From contig VWZX01002553.1 of assembly GCA_013399015.1 (NCBI GenBank), positions 256,124 through 320,123 of the forward strand: a stretch of 64,000 bases of DNA. Reading direction: 5' to 3'. This DNA is from Galbula dea. Its lineage: Eukaryota; Chordata; Aves; Piciformes; Galbulidae. Position numbers and translations under genes: made by a program. Under the pieces are notes generated by a model. The model saw nothing but the letters and a program-made list of their open reading frames with translations. It did no database searches and was not told the DNA's origin. Every line of letters starts with the position of its first letter. Position 1 is the first letter of the stretch. Positions 47,101 to 59,700 of this stretch are shown one piece after another.

Positions 47101-48230
47101 GGAGACAGGTGTGTCTGTCCTTCCGAGCAATCGGAGGGCGAACCGATGCGGTACAGCAGCTTATCGGCAGGATGCTCTTGTCCTGGACAATGTAATCAGT
47201 GCTAGGGGGTTCCTGCCCTCTGCACCCTCCGCGCCAGGCTCACGGTGCTGCGGAACCCGCCAGTCCCCACCGCCGGTGTCCGTTGTGGTAGGGTGGGTTC
47301 TGTGCACAAGGCGCTGGTGACGTTGTGATAGGGTGTTCTGGGCACAAATCATTGGTATCCGTTGTGGTGGTGGTGGGGTTCGGGACACAAGCGGCTGGTG
47401 TCCGCGTTGGGGTTGGGGACACAAATCGCCGGTGTCGATAGTAGTGGGGAGGGGGCTGAGGACACGAGTCGCGGGTGTCGGTAGTGATGATGGGGGGGCT
47501 GGGGACATGAGTCGCCAGTGTCGCTAGTGGTGGTGGAGTTCTGGGACATAAGCCGCCGGTGTCCGCGGCCCGCCCCGCGAAGCTGACGGCAGGTGAGGGC
47601 GGAGGCAGGGCCGCGGCCTCCCGCCCGCACTCCGCATGCCCGGCGCTCGGACATGCTCACTAGCGGCACGGCGCGGCGCGGGCTCCCGTGGGCAGTCGGT
47701 ACCGAGGCGCTCACGGAGCCGCCGCAGGGCCCGCAGCAGCGCGTCCCGAGGTGGGCGCGGAGCGCAGGTGAGCGGAGCAGGGCAGGGCAGGGAGCGGGGG
47801 TCGAGCGGTGTGCCCGGGGCAGGGCCGGCCGCAGACTTAGGGAGGGGTGGCCGCAGTCGCGATCTGTCCCCTTGCCCGTGCTCGCCGAAAGGCGCCGGGG
47901 CTGGAGCCACATGGCCGCGGGCTGCCGGGACCACGCTGCCGGCTCGGGGGCAGGCACCTGACGGCGGCCTGGGGAGGGCAGACAACAGCGGCTTGGCCGT
48001 TCAACCGGAGTCAGCGACCTTCCCGGAAACTCTTAAATTTGCCACGGTGGAGACAAATGACCCTTTGAGAGCAGCCGGTATGCTGCACGACACGTCTCCG
48101 TCCCTCCCCTTCCGTAACGTTACCAAATACACTCCGGTAACGCTTCCCGAGTTGCATCCCGAGTGCAGCGAGCTCCCCGCCGGTGTCCTACCTGGGACGG
48201 GGTGAATACTGCCGAGGCAGCAGTGAGAAA
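47100..48230 (+). promoter_or_regulatory. CpG island, probable second MYO1C promoter with non-coding first exon
   Basis: CG-dense sequence with two candidate donors on the + strand: GGCAG|gtgagg (exon end 47592) and GCGCAG|gtgagc (exon end 47767). Mammalian MYO1C has shorter isoforms starting at exons downstream of the long-isoform exon; an island here would serve those. I did not find the short coding exon of the nuclear myosin isoform. Long open frames on both strands (for example 47349-47957 minus and 47636-48205 plus) are low-complexity, Arg/Pro/Ala-rich effects of GC content. Confidence 0.5.
47275..47557. repeat. GC-rich minisatellite, 7 units of 34-43 bp
   Basis: Units begin at 47275, 47316, 47354, 47397, 47431, 47474 and 47517. 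Each starts GGTGTC or a close variant, runs through a G/T-rich middle, and ends in GACACAAnnCGCC or similar. They lie against the 5' side of the CpG island and create a repetitive minus-strand open frame. Confidence 0.88.
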
Positions 48231-49639
48231 GGGTGTGCCTGAACGTGGGGCAAGGGAGAGACTGCTGCTGAGCTGGGACGTGGCCATGTCACTGCCGCTG
48301 TGCCAGGGAGCTCCTGCCTTGGTCTTCCAAATAATGGCTTTGGGTACATACAGAACTTGTTGTATACGTTCTCGTGCTGTTGTATGCTTACCGGTGATAC
48401 ATCCTATTGTAGATAGCACATTTATACTGGAATAATTCTTGTTTGCCAGTGCTTGTGCAGGTGTCTAAAAGAACTTTGTAAAGAAAGCTCGGTATGTTTA
48501 GTCCTGTCTTCTAGATGAAGACGCTGGCAAACACTATAACTTCTGCAGCTTAGACCGCAGGTCTGCATCCCCACTGAGACTCGGTGTGCCTGTCTGTTGT
48601 TGTGCTACATTCTATGCTAGTTTTCCCCTTTTCTAATATACCTGGAATGACAGGGATTTATGGAAGGAATTGGACTCTGTGCTGAATGTCTCATTCTTGC
48701 ATTTTTAATGTGAGCTGGCTTGATCTGTGTCCTCATGTTTGGGAGGATTACAGCAGAAGATTGTTTCTGAGATACAATTCAGAGATTATTCTGGCATTTA
48801 TTCTTTCTATGATAGTTGCTTGAGGTGGAACTTTCTCCAGAACTACGTGTAGGTGGCAGTTGCCTAGTGTTCAAAAGTGACAAATGAGACCATTTGCTTG
48901 GTTGGTGGGACAGGCCACGAAGGCGGAACCACATCTTAGAGTAACTAGGAGGAAAAGTGTTTTTCTTTCATCTCCTTTTGGAGCAATAGGCAATTACTAG
49001 TTGTCAGCACCTTTTCAGAACTATCTTAGAAACTGCCTTAGGCTTACAGAACTGATGAGTTCTTAATTTTTATGGTAGGCCCTGATACAGCAACCTCTGT
49101 CATAACACTTAAGGATTTTCAGTTTTGATACTGGGTATAATGCTGTGTTTTAGGGAGGGGCTGTGTAAATATAAATCTTGTCTTTTATTCTGCCTGCTTG
49201 GGACCAGTGGAGTGTTGGACTGTACATGTGCAATCCTAATTTGTCATGACAAAGGATAGATCTTTTTTCTAACAGAAAAAAAATAAGAGTCTGAATCATA
49301 ATAAACTAAAGGAGTGAGAAATCCCATGTGACTCAGGATGCAGTGTGTGCAATTTCTGTTCTCTTCTGCATAACTAATGGCAAAGAAACTTGTGATCAAT
49401 GGTATGTCTTCAGAATGTATAAGGATCTACATAATTTCTGTTATAGATATGACAAAATTATTCAAGCTGGGGGCCAAGAATGCTTAGTAACAGATTAAAT
49501 ACAGGGTTTCTTTCTACAAATAAGCTCAAACTCTGCCTTTATGCAAAGGTAAGATAGTCTTAGTCTTGTTCTGGTAGTATTCAGAGATTTGGGATTTTTC
49601 TGTTGGTTGCAGTACCATGTTCCTGTAGGACTTCACGAA
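48231..49639 (+). other. MYO1C intron 1, between CpG island and CR1
   Basis: A 1.4-kb AT-rich stretch with nothing recognised. Confidence 0.7.
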
Positions 49640-50108
49640 AAGAAAGACACAGAGTTGCTGGAACATGTCCAAAGAAGGGCAGCAAAACTGGTGAAGGGTC
49701 TAGAGCACAGGTCGTGTGAGGAACGGCTGAGGGAACTGGGGTTGTTTAGTCTGGAGAAGAGGAGGCTCAGGGAGACCTTCTCACTCCCTACAACTCCCCA
49801 AAAGGAGGTTGGAGCTGGGCTGGGGGCTGGTGTCTGCTCCCAGGTGGCTAGCGATAGGACAAGAGGAAATGGCCTCAAGTTGTGCCAGGGGAGATTCAGG
49901 TTGGATATTAGGAAAAATATCTTAACTGAAAAAGTTGTTAGGCATTAGCACAGGCTGCCCAGGGCAGTCGTGGAGTCACCATCCCTCAAGGGGTTAAAAA
50001 AAAAATAGTCGTGGCACTTAGGGATGTGGTTTGGTGGCATGGGGGTGTTGGGTAGATGGTTGGACTTGATGATCTTGGAGGTCTTTTCCAGCCTTAATGA
50101 TTCTATGA
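49640..50108 (+). mobile_element. CR1 LINE 3' fragment with ORF2 C-terminal remnant
   Basis: The translation of the + strand shows remnants of the CR1 ORF2 C-terminus: EHVQRRAAKLVKGLEH, CEERLRELGLFSLEKRRL, and RTRGNGLKL..GRFRLDIRKN. The 3' part carries CAGGCTGCCCAGGGCAG, GTGGAGTCACCATCCCT, TGGACTTGATGATCTTGGAG and an ATTCTATGA end. It is 5'-truncated and interrupted by a poly-A insertion near 49998; inactive. Confidence 0.95.
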
Positions 50109-53100
50109 CCCAAGCTATCTGTATGGGGAACCACATGCTTTCTAGGAACTTTACCAGTTCCTCTACCCTTCCCAAAAGGGACAGTTTGCACCAAATGTAG
50201 GAGAACCGAACTGCAGCAGCTGGCCACAGTCATAGAGCAGTGCAGAAACCATAGCTCCTGTGTGTTTCAGGCCATTGCCCCTCTCCCTTGGCTGACTGCT
50301 CTTACCTGGCAGTTCAGAATAGTTGCAGCATGCAGAATGTTGAGGATCACTGAGCTAAAGCATCTTGTTTTCCAGTTTGAAGGAGTAACAGGTGAGGACT
50401 GTTCACAGGGTGCTTTCAAGTAGCTAATGCCTTCTGTAGAGCAAATTTGTATGTGGGGAAAGTGCAATGTGTTCCTGATGCTGCAGAAAAGGGAGAGATC
50501 TTAAGCAGGGCAGATTTTCCTAAGGATGATGTGTCCTACTGCCTTTTTGTAAGTGATAAAAATGTAACTCTGTCACTGGTCCTTTCCTACAAGCTGAAGA
50601 ACCATTTACAAGAGCATATTTGTATGTTTATAAAATGTTGCTGTGGGGAAAACCATTTGTGTTGTACTTCAGCTTACCTGGGGCAATGAGTCAAATATGG
50701 TTAACTTTTCAGAACTGATCCTGGCTGAAACTGGGTAGGCAAAACAAATAGCTAATTAATCTGAAGCAGATTCACAGCTCATTGTGTGAGCATGTGAAAA
50801 CTTCATCCTGCAGAAGGAACAAGATGGCACAGAAAGAAGTGTACGGGATCGGGTGGGGACTGCTCTGTTGGGAGCAGAAGGCTTTGTACTGGTGTAAAGT
50901 GATTGCAATTACAGCATGTGTTTGTCTTCTGTCACAAGTTTTACTGTGTTACATACTGCTTTATAACCAACTTGTGAGTGATGTGGTTGGCTTTGACTAG
51001 GAATTACTATCCCTGACTTCAACAGAAACCATACATCTAACCTTCTGTCATCTTCTCTAGTGGATGAGGTTTGCATGGGTTGTCTCTCTGTGAGATTCTA
51101 ATACAGTTATTTTTCTGCCCAGAGGGATCTGGTTTCACTGTGCCTCTTGTCTGAATTGAATGATCTCTCTGCTGGAAAATATCTGCTATGTTTTTTGTGC
51201 CCTCCTCTGCATGCTTTACTCCTTGTTAATGCATTAGTGGAGTAGGTGGCCAGCTCTTCCCAGAAAGCATTAATAAAGACATAAGGCAGCAGTATAAGTA
51301 AATGTGAAAGGCTACCAGAAGATTCTGAGTGGAGAAACCTCAAGTAATTCGTTGCAACTGAGTCATGTTCTATGGAGGTGGAAGGTCTAGTATCCTTTTA
51401 AGCCCTGCCCTGCATTATTTAAATACTCTTCAATACATTAAGGAGCAGCAGGACCAGTACTTTTTCTGTTTTTCTTCAGTGTAGTCTCTCCTATATTAAA
51501 TTCCTATACTGGAAGCTGATAAACGTTAGCATTTAGAATTTCTGTGACATTCATATATGCATGGGTAGCTCTCCCTGCAGCTTTTTGCTTTAGGAAAGCA
51601 CTTGGTCACATGTGAATGACCAGCTTCTTCACTGGGACATTTGCAACCCTTTAACCAGTACATTGACCTTGGTCCAACTTGGCCACCACCCTTCCTGTAA
51701 TTCAGTTCAGCAGCTGATAATAAATGGACATAGATGTTTAGCATTTGGCAGTACCTTTGGAGTGTTAGGTGTTTGTTTTCTAGGTGGTAAGGTCCTGGAG
51801 CTGGAAGATGGAGCAGCCTGCAGGAATTGGAAAATTTTGTTACCAGCTGGGCAATGTTGTCATTGGTGGCAAAAAGTTATGTCAAAATGTGTCCTGTTTT
51901 TTGCCAGGAAATGGATAGTCTATGAATGACAGCAATAATAGTAATAATAAAATAAAAAATCCTCCATCCACACTGTCCTAAACAGATTGGGTTTTTTCTT
52001 TCTGCATAAATCACTTTCTAAAATCACTGCTAAGTAAAAAAAATACATATACACAAACCCACAGCTATGATGGCATTCAGCTTGCTGGTTGGTTGCAGAC
52101 TGGACCTTATAAAGCTACAGCTGCTTTAAAGGGCCTTTACATTTAAAGTACCTTTACATTTATGTTGGTAATTTCTTTTGGAGTCACTTTTCTAGTAAAA
52201 GTTTACCATGGATGTTTTGACTCTGTTTCCTGGTAGTGTTCTTGTATCTGAGAGAGATTTCACCCTTTCAAAAGGTAATACAGAGATGTGGTCCTACTCT
52301 TTGAGACAGCACCCACTCATAGCTGGAGAACAGCCTTTGTAGTGGTTTTAAGGCTTCAGGGAGACCTTTGTGTCCCAGCAGCTGAGGTTGCATTTCATTA
52401 GTTAGAGTGATCTGTGGTGCCTTATGCCAGCTGACAGTCACCAGGTGTAGTTGGCCATTTTACTAATGAAGAGGAGGATTATTGAAGGAGCTGTAATTCA
52501 ACTGGAGACCACAGTTTGTCAGAGGATTTTGGTGAGCTTGCAATTCCTTTTTTTTTTTTTCTTCATTACCAATATTTTATGGTTGTTATGATTGTCTTTA
52601 TGTCTGTTATCATTACCACCTGCTGCCTGGTCTAGATGGGCTATTCCTGTCCAAAAAAGAAGGATTTTTGCTTCAGTTACAATGACAAACTGAGAACAGA
52701 AAGGAGGGTGAACTCGGCTCTCTCACTATGCTTATTGTTTGGGGCTGAAGGGTCCAGTTAAGTCAATGTCCACTTACATAATAAAGAGATAGTGATCTAT
52801 TTAGCTTTTTAGAAAATTAAATTCCACTGAAACAGTGTAAGTGGAACCATAGAAGTAGGAGGAAAACTATTTTCCATTCTGAAGTATGTCTTTGTATGGT
52901 GTTGTGAGTTAGGTTTTTTCAACTTGCTAACAGTAACTAATAACTTCTACATTATACAGTCTACACTGAGTCATTGTTTACTCAGGGAAATGACTTTCAA
53001 CAGCCAGACTTGTTTGCTAACTTTAATAACTAAAATATGCAGTTCCACATGTTACAAGGCAGCACACTATGTAATCAACATTTTTTCAAAGCAAAAATTG

Positions 53101-54822
53101 ATACATACTTGGAACCCCATACAAGGTTGCTTTGTAAGTAGGTTTTTTTCTGTAATTTAGGTTTTGATCTGCAGCAAAGGCTAATGGGTCCAGTGGTGCA
53201 GTTTTGAGAAGAGGGAAGATTATTGCACACAGTTATTGTTGGGTTTTTTCCTAGAGTTTTATTGAATCTTCCAAATTAGAGACCAGAAAGTCTTGTTCTC
53301 TGTCCACATGTCGTCTTGTTTTAAATAACAGGTTGTCTTACACTCTGAGGATTTTTGCAGTCTGTTCAGAACTGCCTCTTTTGCATCTTGGGAGGGAAAG
53401 CCACACCTTTGCACCAGGAAGCCAGGAATTCTCTCTGACAGAATTGGGATTTAGACAGCAAAGCAGATGTTTCTTTTGCCTTGTTTTATGTGAGCACTGA
53501 AGCTCAGTTTTGAGCAGTTTTCTGCCTTCACTGTTTATCTGCTGGTTTGTGTTAGTATGTTATTTCCTCACTGATGTTACAGGTAGCTTTCCTACCCACC
53601 CAGTACCTCAGTTGAGATTATAACAACAGCCAGGGTTTGTATATGGGATTTTTTTTTGGTGTACTGAACAAAGGCCAAGTGCACACAGTGAAATGTAATA
53701 ATGTTTCTCTGTTGGTTTGTTCACGTGGGAATGGAGTGGGGGCAGCTTAGCGTTTCTGACTGGCCTGTGAAGGGAGTGTGGGAAGAGTGGACTGTTAAAA
53801 TGTAACTTTTGAAGGCATTGCAAATCTTCCTCTTGAATTTATGCATGTCTGAATTTTGTGACCAGTTCTTTCCTTTTCCTTCAGAGCTCCTAAGTACCAC
53901 GTAATTAAAGTACCACAGCTTGGCAGAGAAGATTCAGAGCAATATGATTACTGAAAGAGCTCAGGAGTGTGTACTGAAGAACTGCTTTTATATCTGTTGC
54001 ACATTTCCAAAACCAGCAAACAAATAAAAAGTACCTATCACATTTTTCAAGTAAACCAAACATTGTGTTTTGACTAGTGTATTTAAAATGTATATTTTTG
54101 ATTCTCCTAAAGTCAATTTTTTTGGCCACAGATTTGTTTGAAAATAGGAAGGAAAACAGAAGGTCTTGTGAAAAATGAGGACAAATACAAAATATATGAC
54201 TTCCAAAATGCCTGGTTTATTTGTGCATGGATTTGTTGCTCTTAAGGGTGGGGAAGGGAGTCAAAAGCAAGCTCTGCAGAGAAGTACCAAGTGTGTTTTT
54301 GTGTGCCTGATCCTAGCACTCTGTGGGGATGCAGATGATTTCTAACTTTGATCTTGCTGTTCTTCTGTCTGGAAGACTGGTGGCTAGGAACTGGCAATGG
54401 CAGCTTATGGAGCTGTTTGCAGAGCTAGAATGTTTAGTATTTGTTTGAACAAACATGGTAGAGGTTTATATCACTCCTCAACTTCATGAAAGTGTTGCTC
54501 TGAGACTCTGATTTTAGTACCTCAGAATTTCTTGTGTTTTACTTTTGCATCTCCATTAACACCATTAACTGTGCAGTGCTATGAGAGTCCTAGGAGGATT
54601 TGGAGTTCCTAAGAGCTCCAGCATGTTTCCTTGGACATGAAATCATGCTGCTATGACTGTAGGATGTCTGGCTTGAGTCTAGCTTGTTTCTGGTCAGGTA
54701 GGGTATAGAAGGAGAAGTCTCAGTCCAGATGCACATGTCAAGGTGAGACACTGTTGAATGGATAGGGAACTTACCCATTTGTAGCCTTAAAAGGATTTGA
54801 ATATCTTGTGCTGGCTGAAAGA
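50109..54822 (+). other. MYO1C intron 1, CR1 to minisatellite
   Basis: A 4.7-kb stretch without recognised genes. A short imperfect duplication of CCTTTACATTTA lies at about 52134-52161. Nothing else supported. Confidence 0.7.
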
Positions 54823-55006
54823 GTGGGAGTCTGAAAGAAAACTAGAGGCTGAAAACATGTGGGAAGCCAGAAAGAAAAGTGGAGGTTGAAAAGTGGTGGG
54901 AGACCAATAAGAAAAGCAGAGTCTGAAAAGGAGTGGGAGGCCAAAATGGTGTAGGAGGTTAGCAAGAGAATGAGAGGCCAAGAAGAAGGGGAGGCTGAGG
55001 AAGTTT
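54823..55006. repeat. 37-bp purine-rich minisatellite, 5 units
   Basis: Units start at 54823, 54859, 54896, 54933 and 54970 (36, 37, 37, 37 and 37 bp). The shared pattern is GTGGGAGGCC..AAGAAAA..GGAGGTTGAAAA with many substitutions. Nearly all bases on the + strand are purines. The minus strand gives a Ser/Phe/Pro/Leu-rich open frame of no meaning. Confidence 0.88.
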
Positions 55007-56465
55007 GAGGGGAGAGAGAAAGGCATGGAAGGATAAAAAGGTTGTGAGGCCAAAATAAGCCTGTATCATAGGTCCAACCAGTCTTATTTTGTGCTGCAAA
55101 ATGTTTCTGTATCCTCCTGAAGTAGTGGATCCACAGACTATTTAGCTGAACAAAATGAAAGCTCAGCTTTGTGAAGTAACTTAGGGACAGATGCCTATTA
55201 TCCTGGCTCTCATTTCACTTGGTGCTTAGTTTCAGTATTAAAAAAAATGGTTTCTAGCAGAAAGCATTTATTTAAATTGTTTGAAATCTTCTTGTTACAG
55301 AAGTACAGGTGAGCATTAGCACTACTTGTCAGTCAGGTGTCAGCTACCTTAGAACACTGTCCATTAAGATTACCAAAAAGATATCTCCTGGATTCACAGA
55401 AGAAACACAGCTCTCATGACTTGTTTATGCAGGGACTGGAGAAAGCTAAGAGCAATTTGGGATAATAGAAGGGATGATTTGTGTAACTTCATGAGGTGTT
55501 TCTAAAGCAGGTGTGTTAGGGTCCCTAGAACATTTAAGAAAACATGTGATGACATAATGAGCAGAATATATTTTATTTTTTCTTTATATAATTAGAGAAT
55601 ACATGAGCTGATAATTATGGGCCATTTATATATCTGTATAAAGCTTTCAAACATTATTTGTCTCAAGTATAAACTAATCTAGTTTAATTGTGTCCTGGTA
55701 CTAGAAGTATAAAGGAAAGGAGAGCAAAAGGAAAAATAGAGCCAAAGACGAGCTGCCTTTCCTGAAGAATACTGTAGACATTGGCCATCTTGAAAGCTTG
55801 CTGGACTGCATTGGTGAGAACTAGCAGAGCAGGGGATGTCTGGAGCTCAGAGCCTTGGCAGGTAGTGAGGTTGGGAGTGATCTGTGCTGCTGTAGCAGCT
55901 TGGTCATGAGGGCACCATATGAAGAGGAAATGTTGCAAGAGATGTGGAGTCTTGTATGCAAAAAAAAAAAAACCCCAAACTTGGCAGAGCAACAGGGGGT
56001 GTTTGATGTTTCTCTTCAAACTAAAACCTGGCTGGTTGCCAAGTGTCTGTTTCTGCTCTGATGATTCCGTGTCTAGGTGTTGTCACAAAGGAGCTCCTTC
56101 CAACCCTGGCAATCCCTGCTGTCCAACCCCTTTCTTAGTTCAGCTTGCAATGGGGGGGGGGGAAATTCTGCGCAAGGGCTCTGCGTAGGATAAGAATGTG
56201 AATTATGTCCAGGCTGAAGTCCATGGAACTCAAAAGCTGCTTGGGTAACCTTTCTGTTTTTTTCCAGTGGTTTCAGGTGAGTTGGCTCTTAATCATTGAA
56301 TGCACTTTTGCTGAAATACTGTTTGTCTGCCATCAGAAGTGGATAAACATCTGTGAAAGGACCACATTGCCCTCTGAGTGGGAGTGGGGAGTGGAAGAAC
56401 ATCAGTGTTGCTGCAGGTTGAGTGCATGGGTCCAGAAAAACATCTCTTCCAGGGACTTTTTAGGA
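55007..56465 (+). other. MYO1C intron 1, minisatellite to CR1
   Basis: A 1.5-kb stretch with a poly-A tract near 55961-55972 and an 11-base G run at 56152-56162. No gene recognised. Confidence 0.7.
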
Positions 56466-56743
56466 GGTCAGATAGTGACAGAACCAGGGGAAATGGATGT
56501 AAGCTAGAGGAGGGTAGATTTAGATTAGACATTAGGAGGAAGTTTTTCGTTATGAGGGTGGTTAGACAGTGGAATAGGTTGCCCAGAGAGGTTGTGGAAG
56601 CCCCATCCCTGGAAGCTTTTAAGACAAGTCTGGATGGGGCCCAGGGCAGCCTGATCTAGTGGATGGTGTCCCTGCCAGGCAGGGGGTTTGGAACTAGATG
56701 ATCTTTAAGGTCCCTTCCAACTCTGACAATTCTATGATTCTGT
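56466..56743 (+). mobile_element. CR1 LINE 3' fragment with ORF2 C-terminal remnant
   Basis: The + strand reads DRTRGNGCKLEEGRFRLDIR then RQWNRLPREVVEAPSLEAFK, the familiar CR1 ORF2 C-terminus. It is followed by the 3' UTR words CTAGTGGATGGTGTCCCTGC, GGAACTAGATGATCTTTAAG and the TTCTATGATTCTG tail. It resembles the 30880-31146 copy but keeps more of the frame, so it may be younger. Confidence 0.95.
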
Positions 56744-59700
56744 GGTACAAGCAAGCTTTTACTTTCCAAGGAAGAACTTTATTGTGACAATTCTTGCTTT
56801 TTATTTGAATTGGTTGGAAAGGTAAATTCTGACATAAAGAACTAAAAGTAGCTGTCAACTTGGTCCCTGGCCTTCTGTTTTAAGCTGTGAGTTTCTCTAG
56901 TTAATCTCTCTAGCTCTGTGCTGAACTCTCAGAAGTGCTTTTCAGGTCATCCTTTCACTGCCCTCAAACCAAATTATCTTAATTGCAAACCACTTATCTG
57001 AACTGATGGTTAGTCAACACAAATGTGACACAATGCTTGTTAGAGTAGAAAATCAATTGGGGTTTAGTGTGGGCTGGATTGAGATTTGTGGATTGATAGG
57101 GAATGGGAAGAAGGTTCATTTGGGTCAGTAACTGACACAGTGATGAGTGTGTGCAGTGACCTTCCCCCCTCCTGCGTGCTTGCAATCAGAGTCCAGCATT
57201 ATCAGTCCTTATTTCTAAGGCACTTGCCAAAAAGCATCAGTTGTTCAAAATCTCGTTTAGTAGCAGACTGTTAGCTAGGCATGTTTTTGCTGCAAATCTG
57301 GTGTGACATGCACATGTGTCAGGTTAGGTAATTTATATTGCTTATTCCTGATCGTGGAACACTACAGCCGACAGTCTGTAGCCTCTGGTGTCATTCCTAG
57401 GCTTGTCCTGGAGGCTGCTGGTGGTGATAATATTCATGCAACACTTCTCAAGGTTTTAATTGTTTGTAGGCATGTATATGTGTAAAGGGTAGGGGACAAA
57501 GCAAGCAGCTGGAGAGGCCTAGTGTTTCATCCACATCACACTCAATGAAGTGCCCTATCTTTACTTGGCTGCCAGGAGGATGTAGTCCTCCAGTGTCTGA
57601 GGTATTATTTAAACTGGTTTCGCTGTCATTCTCTACTCCCTTCCTTGTACCTGCACTAGTATCCAGTTGACGCTTCAGTGAATCAACTGAAACAAAGTTT
57701 GGAGAACAAAGATGAAGGAAAAAAAAAAGTTGGTTGTTTGCTTAGTTCCTTCAAGTATCTTGTCACAGAGCTGAACAGATCTCAGTCCCAGTACAGAGGA
57801 GGGCGAGGGTCGGCACGAGCACAGCTGGACAGTGGATGGGCTGCATCACAGTAGCTCTTGTCAGGTCATCTTAACAGCAGCCTGAGATTGCACTCTTGCA
57901 CCTTGGTGGACACTTTCTCTGCTCCTTTCACCTTGGAGAAGTGTCTGCAATGTAATGCTGTGAGAATGATGGCTTGTGTAGCTGTTCTCTTCTTAGGCTA
58001 CTGTTTTTTGATCCTTGAAGTCAGTGAAGAGACTTCTGAGTTTGCTAGAAGATTCTGCAGTCATACTGGGGGACTTCAGTGCTGTGGGGTGTGGACTGAT
58101 TGGCACTAAAACATCTCAGCCTGTGGACGTAGAGCTAGACCAGCTGTTTGGAATATAGATGGTAATTAGTTGTCTTCTAAGTGTTGGCTTTATGAAGATT
58201 TAATAGAATACACCGTCTCTACTCCACTCCTTATAATAGGGATTCCCAAGCTATAATGCTTAGGATAGCTCCTAAGGAGTGCAGTGACCATCTGCCCATA
58301 CAGTGCCTGCATTGCTGTTGCTCATTAACATACTATCAGGGCAGGAATAGAGAGGCACTGATAAACCCTGGTGCAGCCAGCTAGGGTAAACATGCTTAGA
58401 GAGTGAGCCAAAAGAAGCTGGTGTCGGTTCTCCTTCTTGCCTAACCAGCACACAGAGTGGCCAGGGTTCAAAGTGGGGAGCACAGCCAAAGTCAGAGAGG
58501 TCCACTTGGGCCATGATATCCATGTGGCTTACTCTCTCTGCAGCAGATACACTTCTCCTGCTTCCCAGAGCATTGCTGTTTGTGGACCGAGGTTGGGAGA
58601 GCAAATTCAATAGGAACCTGGAGGGAGGACACCCTGCCTAGCTCGGGATGCAGGAATGCCCACTTTGGCACTGCTTTTCAACAGAACTTTTGGGCCCTGT
58701 GGGACTCTTTTAGCCAGGTATAAGTGTGGGGAAGTAGGACAAGGTTACTGTGTTGTGGTATCTGAACGTGACACTGTGATCGATGCAGGCAGAAAGGCTA
58801 AGGGAGAAGGAATTCATCTTGCTGCCAAAACCTTTCGTGCAAGAGGCTGGATCTGGACGTGTGCCCTTTCTGGTCATACATGCAGGTTCCTGCAATTTGT
58901 AGCTGCTGTTGCTGTTGCCACCAGCAGTGGCACCCCAGTAAACAAAATTTTGGAATGACATCCTGCAGTAGAAACTTCAAGAGGCTATTTCTAGATGGAA
59001 TTGAAGCTCCATGTGATTTAGTGGACTGTGTGGCCTCATTGTGAGGGTAAAAGACAACCAAAAGTGGTTCGAACTGGAATTCTTTAGAGTATTGTTGCTA
59101 ACACTGTGGTAGGCAGCTGGATTAAAGTATTTTGGAGCTTCACTCCTTTTTGATACCATACTAGCACTCATGTTAAAGAGGCTTCATAACAAGCTAAAAA
59201 AGCTTGGCAGTTGCTCATGCAAGCCCATAGTTTTAGATGCACTATTGATGTTTTCATTTTTTTTTCTCCCCAGGAAAGAGGTGTTCTCACAAAAGACAAT
59301 GTAAAGAAACAACTTCAAAATGTGTATACTAAACACAGAGGTTATCACCCAGCCCATGAGCTGGAGCAGCAGAGGCAGTAATGGGTTAGCACTTGTGCTA
59401 GTGAATTTTGGAATAGTGGAATTTGCTTTGCAGGGAAGGGTAGTACCTGCAGGTAGCTGCTCCAGACAGCTGCCTGTCACATACACCAGGAATCCCGAGA
59501 ATGTGAAGGACTCTCAAATTCCAGTTCCATGTGCTTGCCCTTCCCCTCCTCATTTAGGGGCTGATGGAAGCAGGAAAGGAGGTCAGGCTTGAAATACAAA
59601 GTCAAAGAGGAGGAATTTGTGACTATAGAGCAGATAATGTCCATCAGTTGCTGTACTCTGCCACTTCCCCACTCCCCTCCCCCCCGTTGTGGAAAGTATG

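Noticed and set aside
47349..47985. Overlapping 202- and 153-codon minus-strand frames and a 189-codon plus-strand frame
   Set aside because: Produced by GC-rich CpG-island and minisatellite sequence; all frames are Arg/Pro/Ala/Thr-rich and contradict each other.
53883..53954. Open 23-codon segment after a pyrimidine-rich acceptor, ending in TGA
   Set aside because: Too short, unrecognised, with no partner exon identified.
54787..55053. 88-codon minus-strand frame rich in Ser, Phe, Leu and Pro
   Set aside because: It is the complement of the 37-bp purine minisatellite, not a gene.
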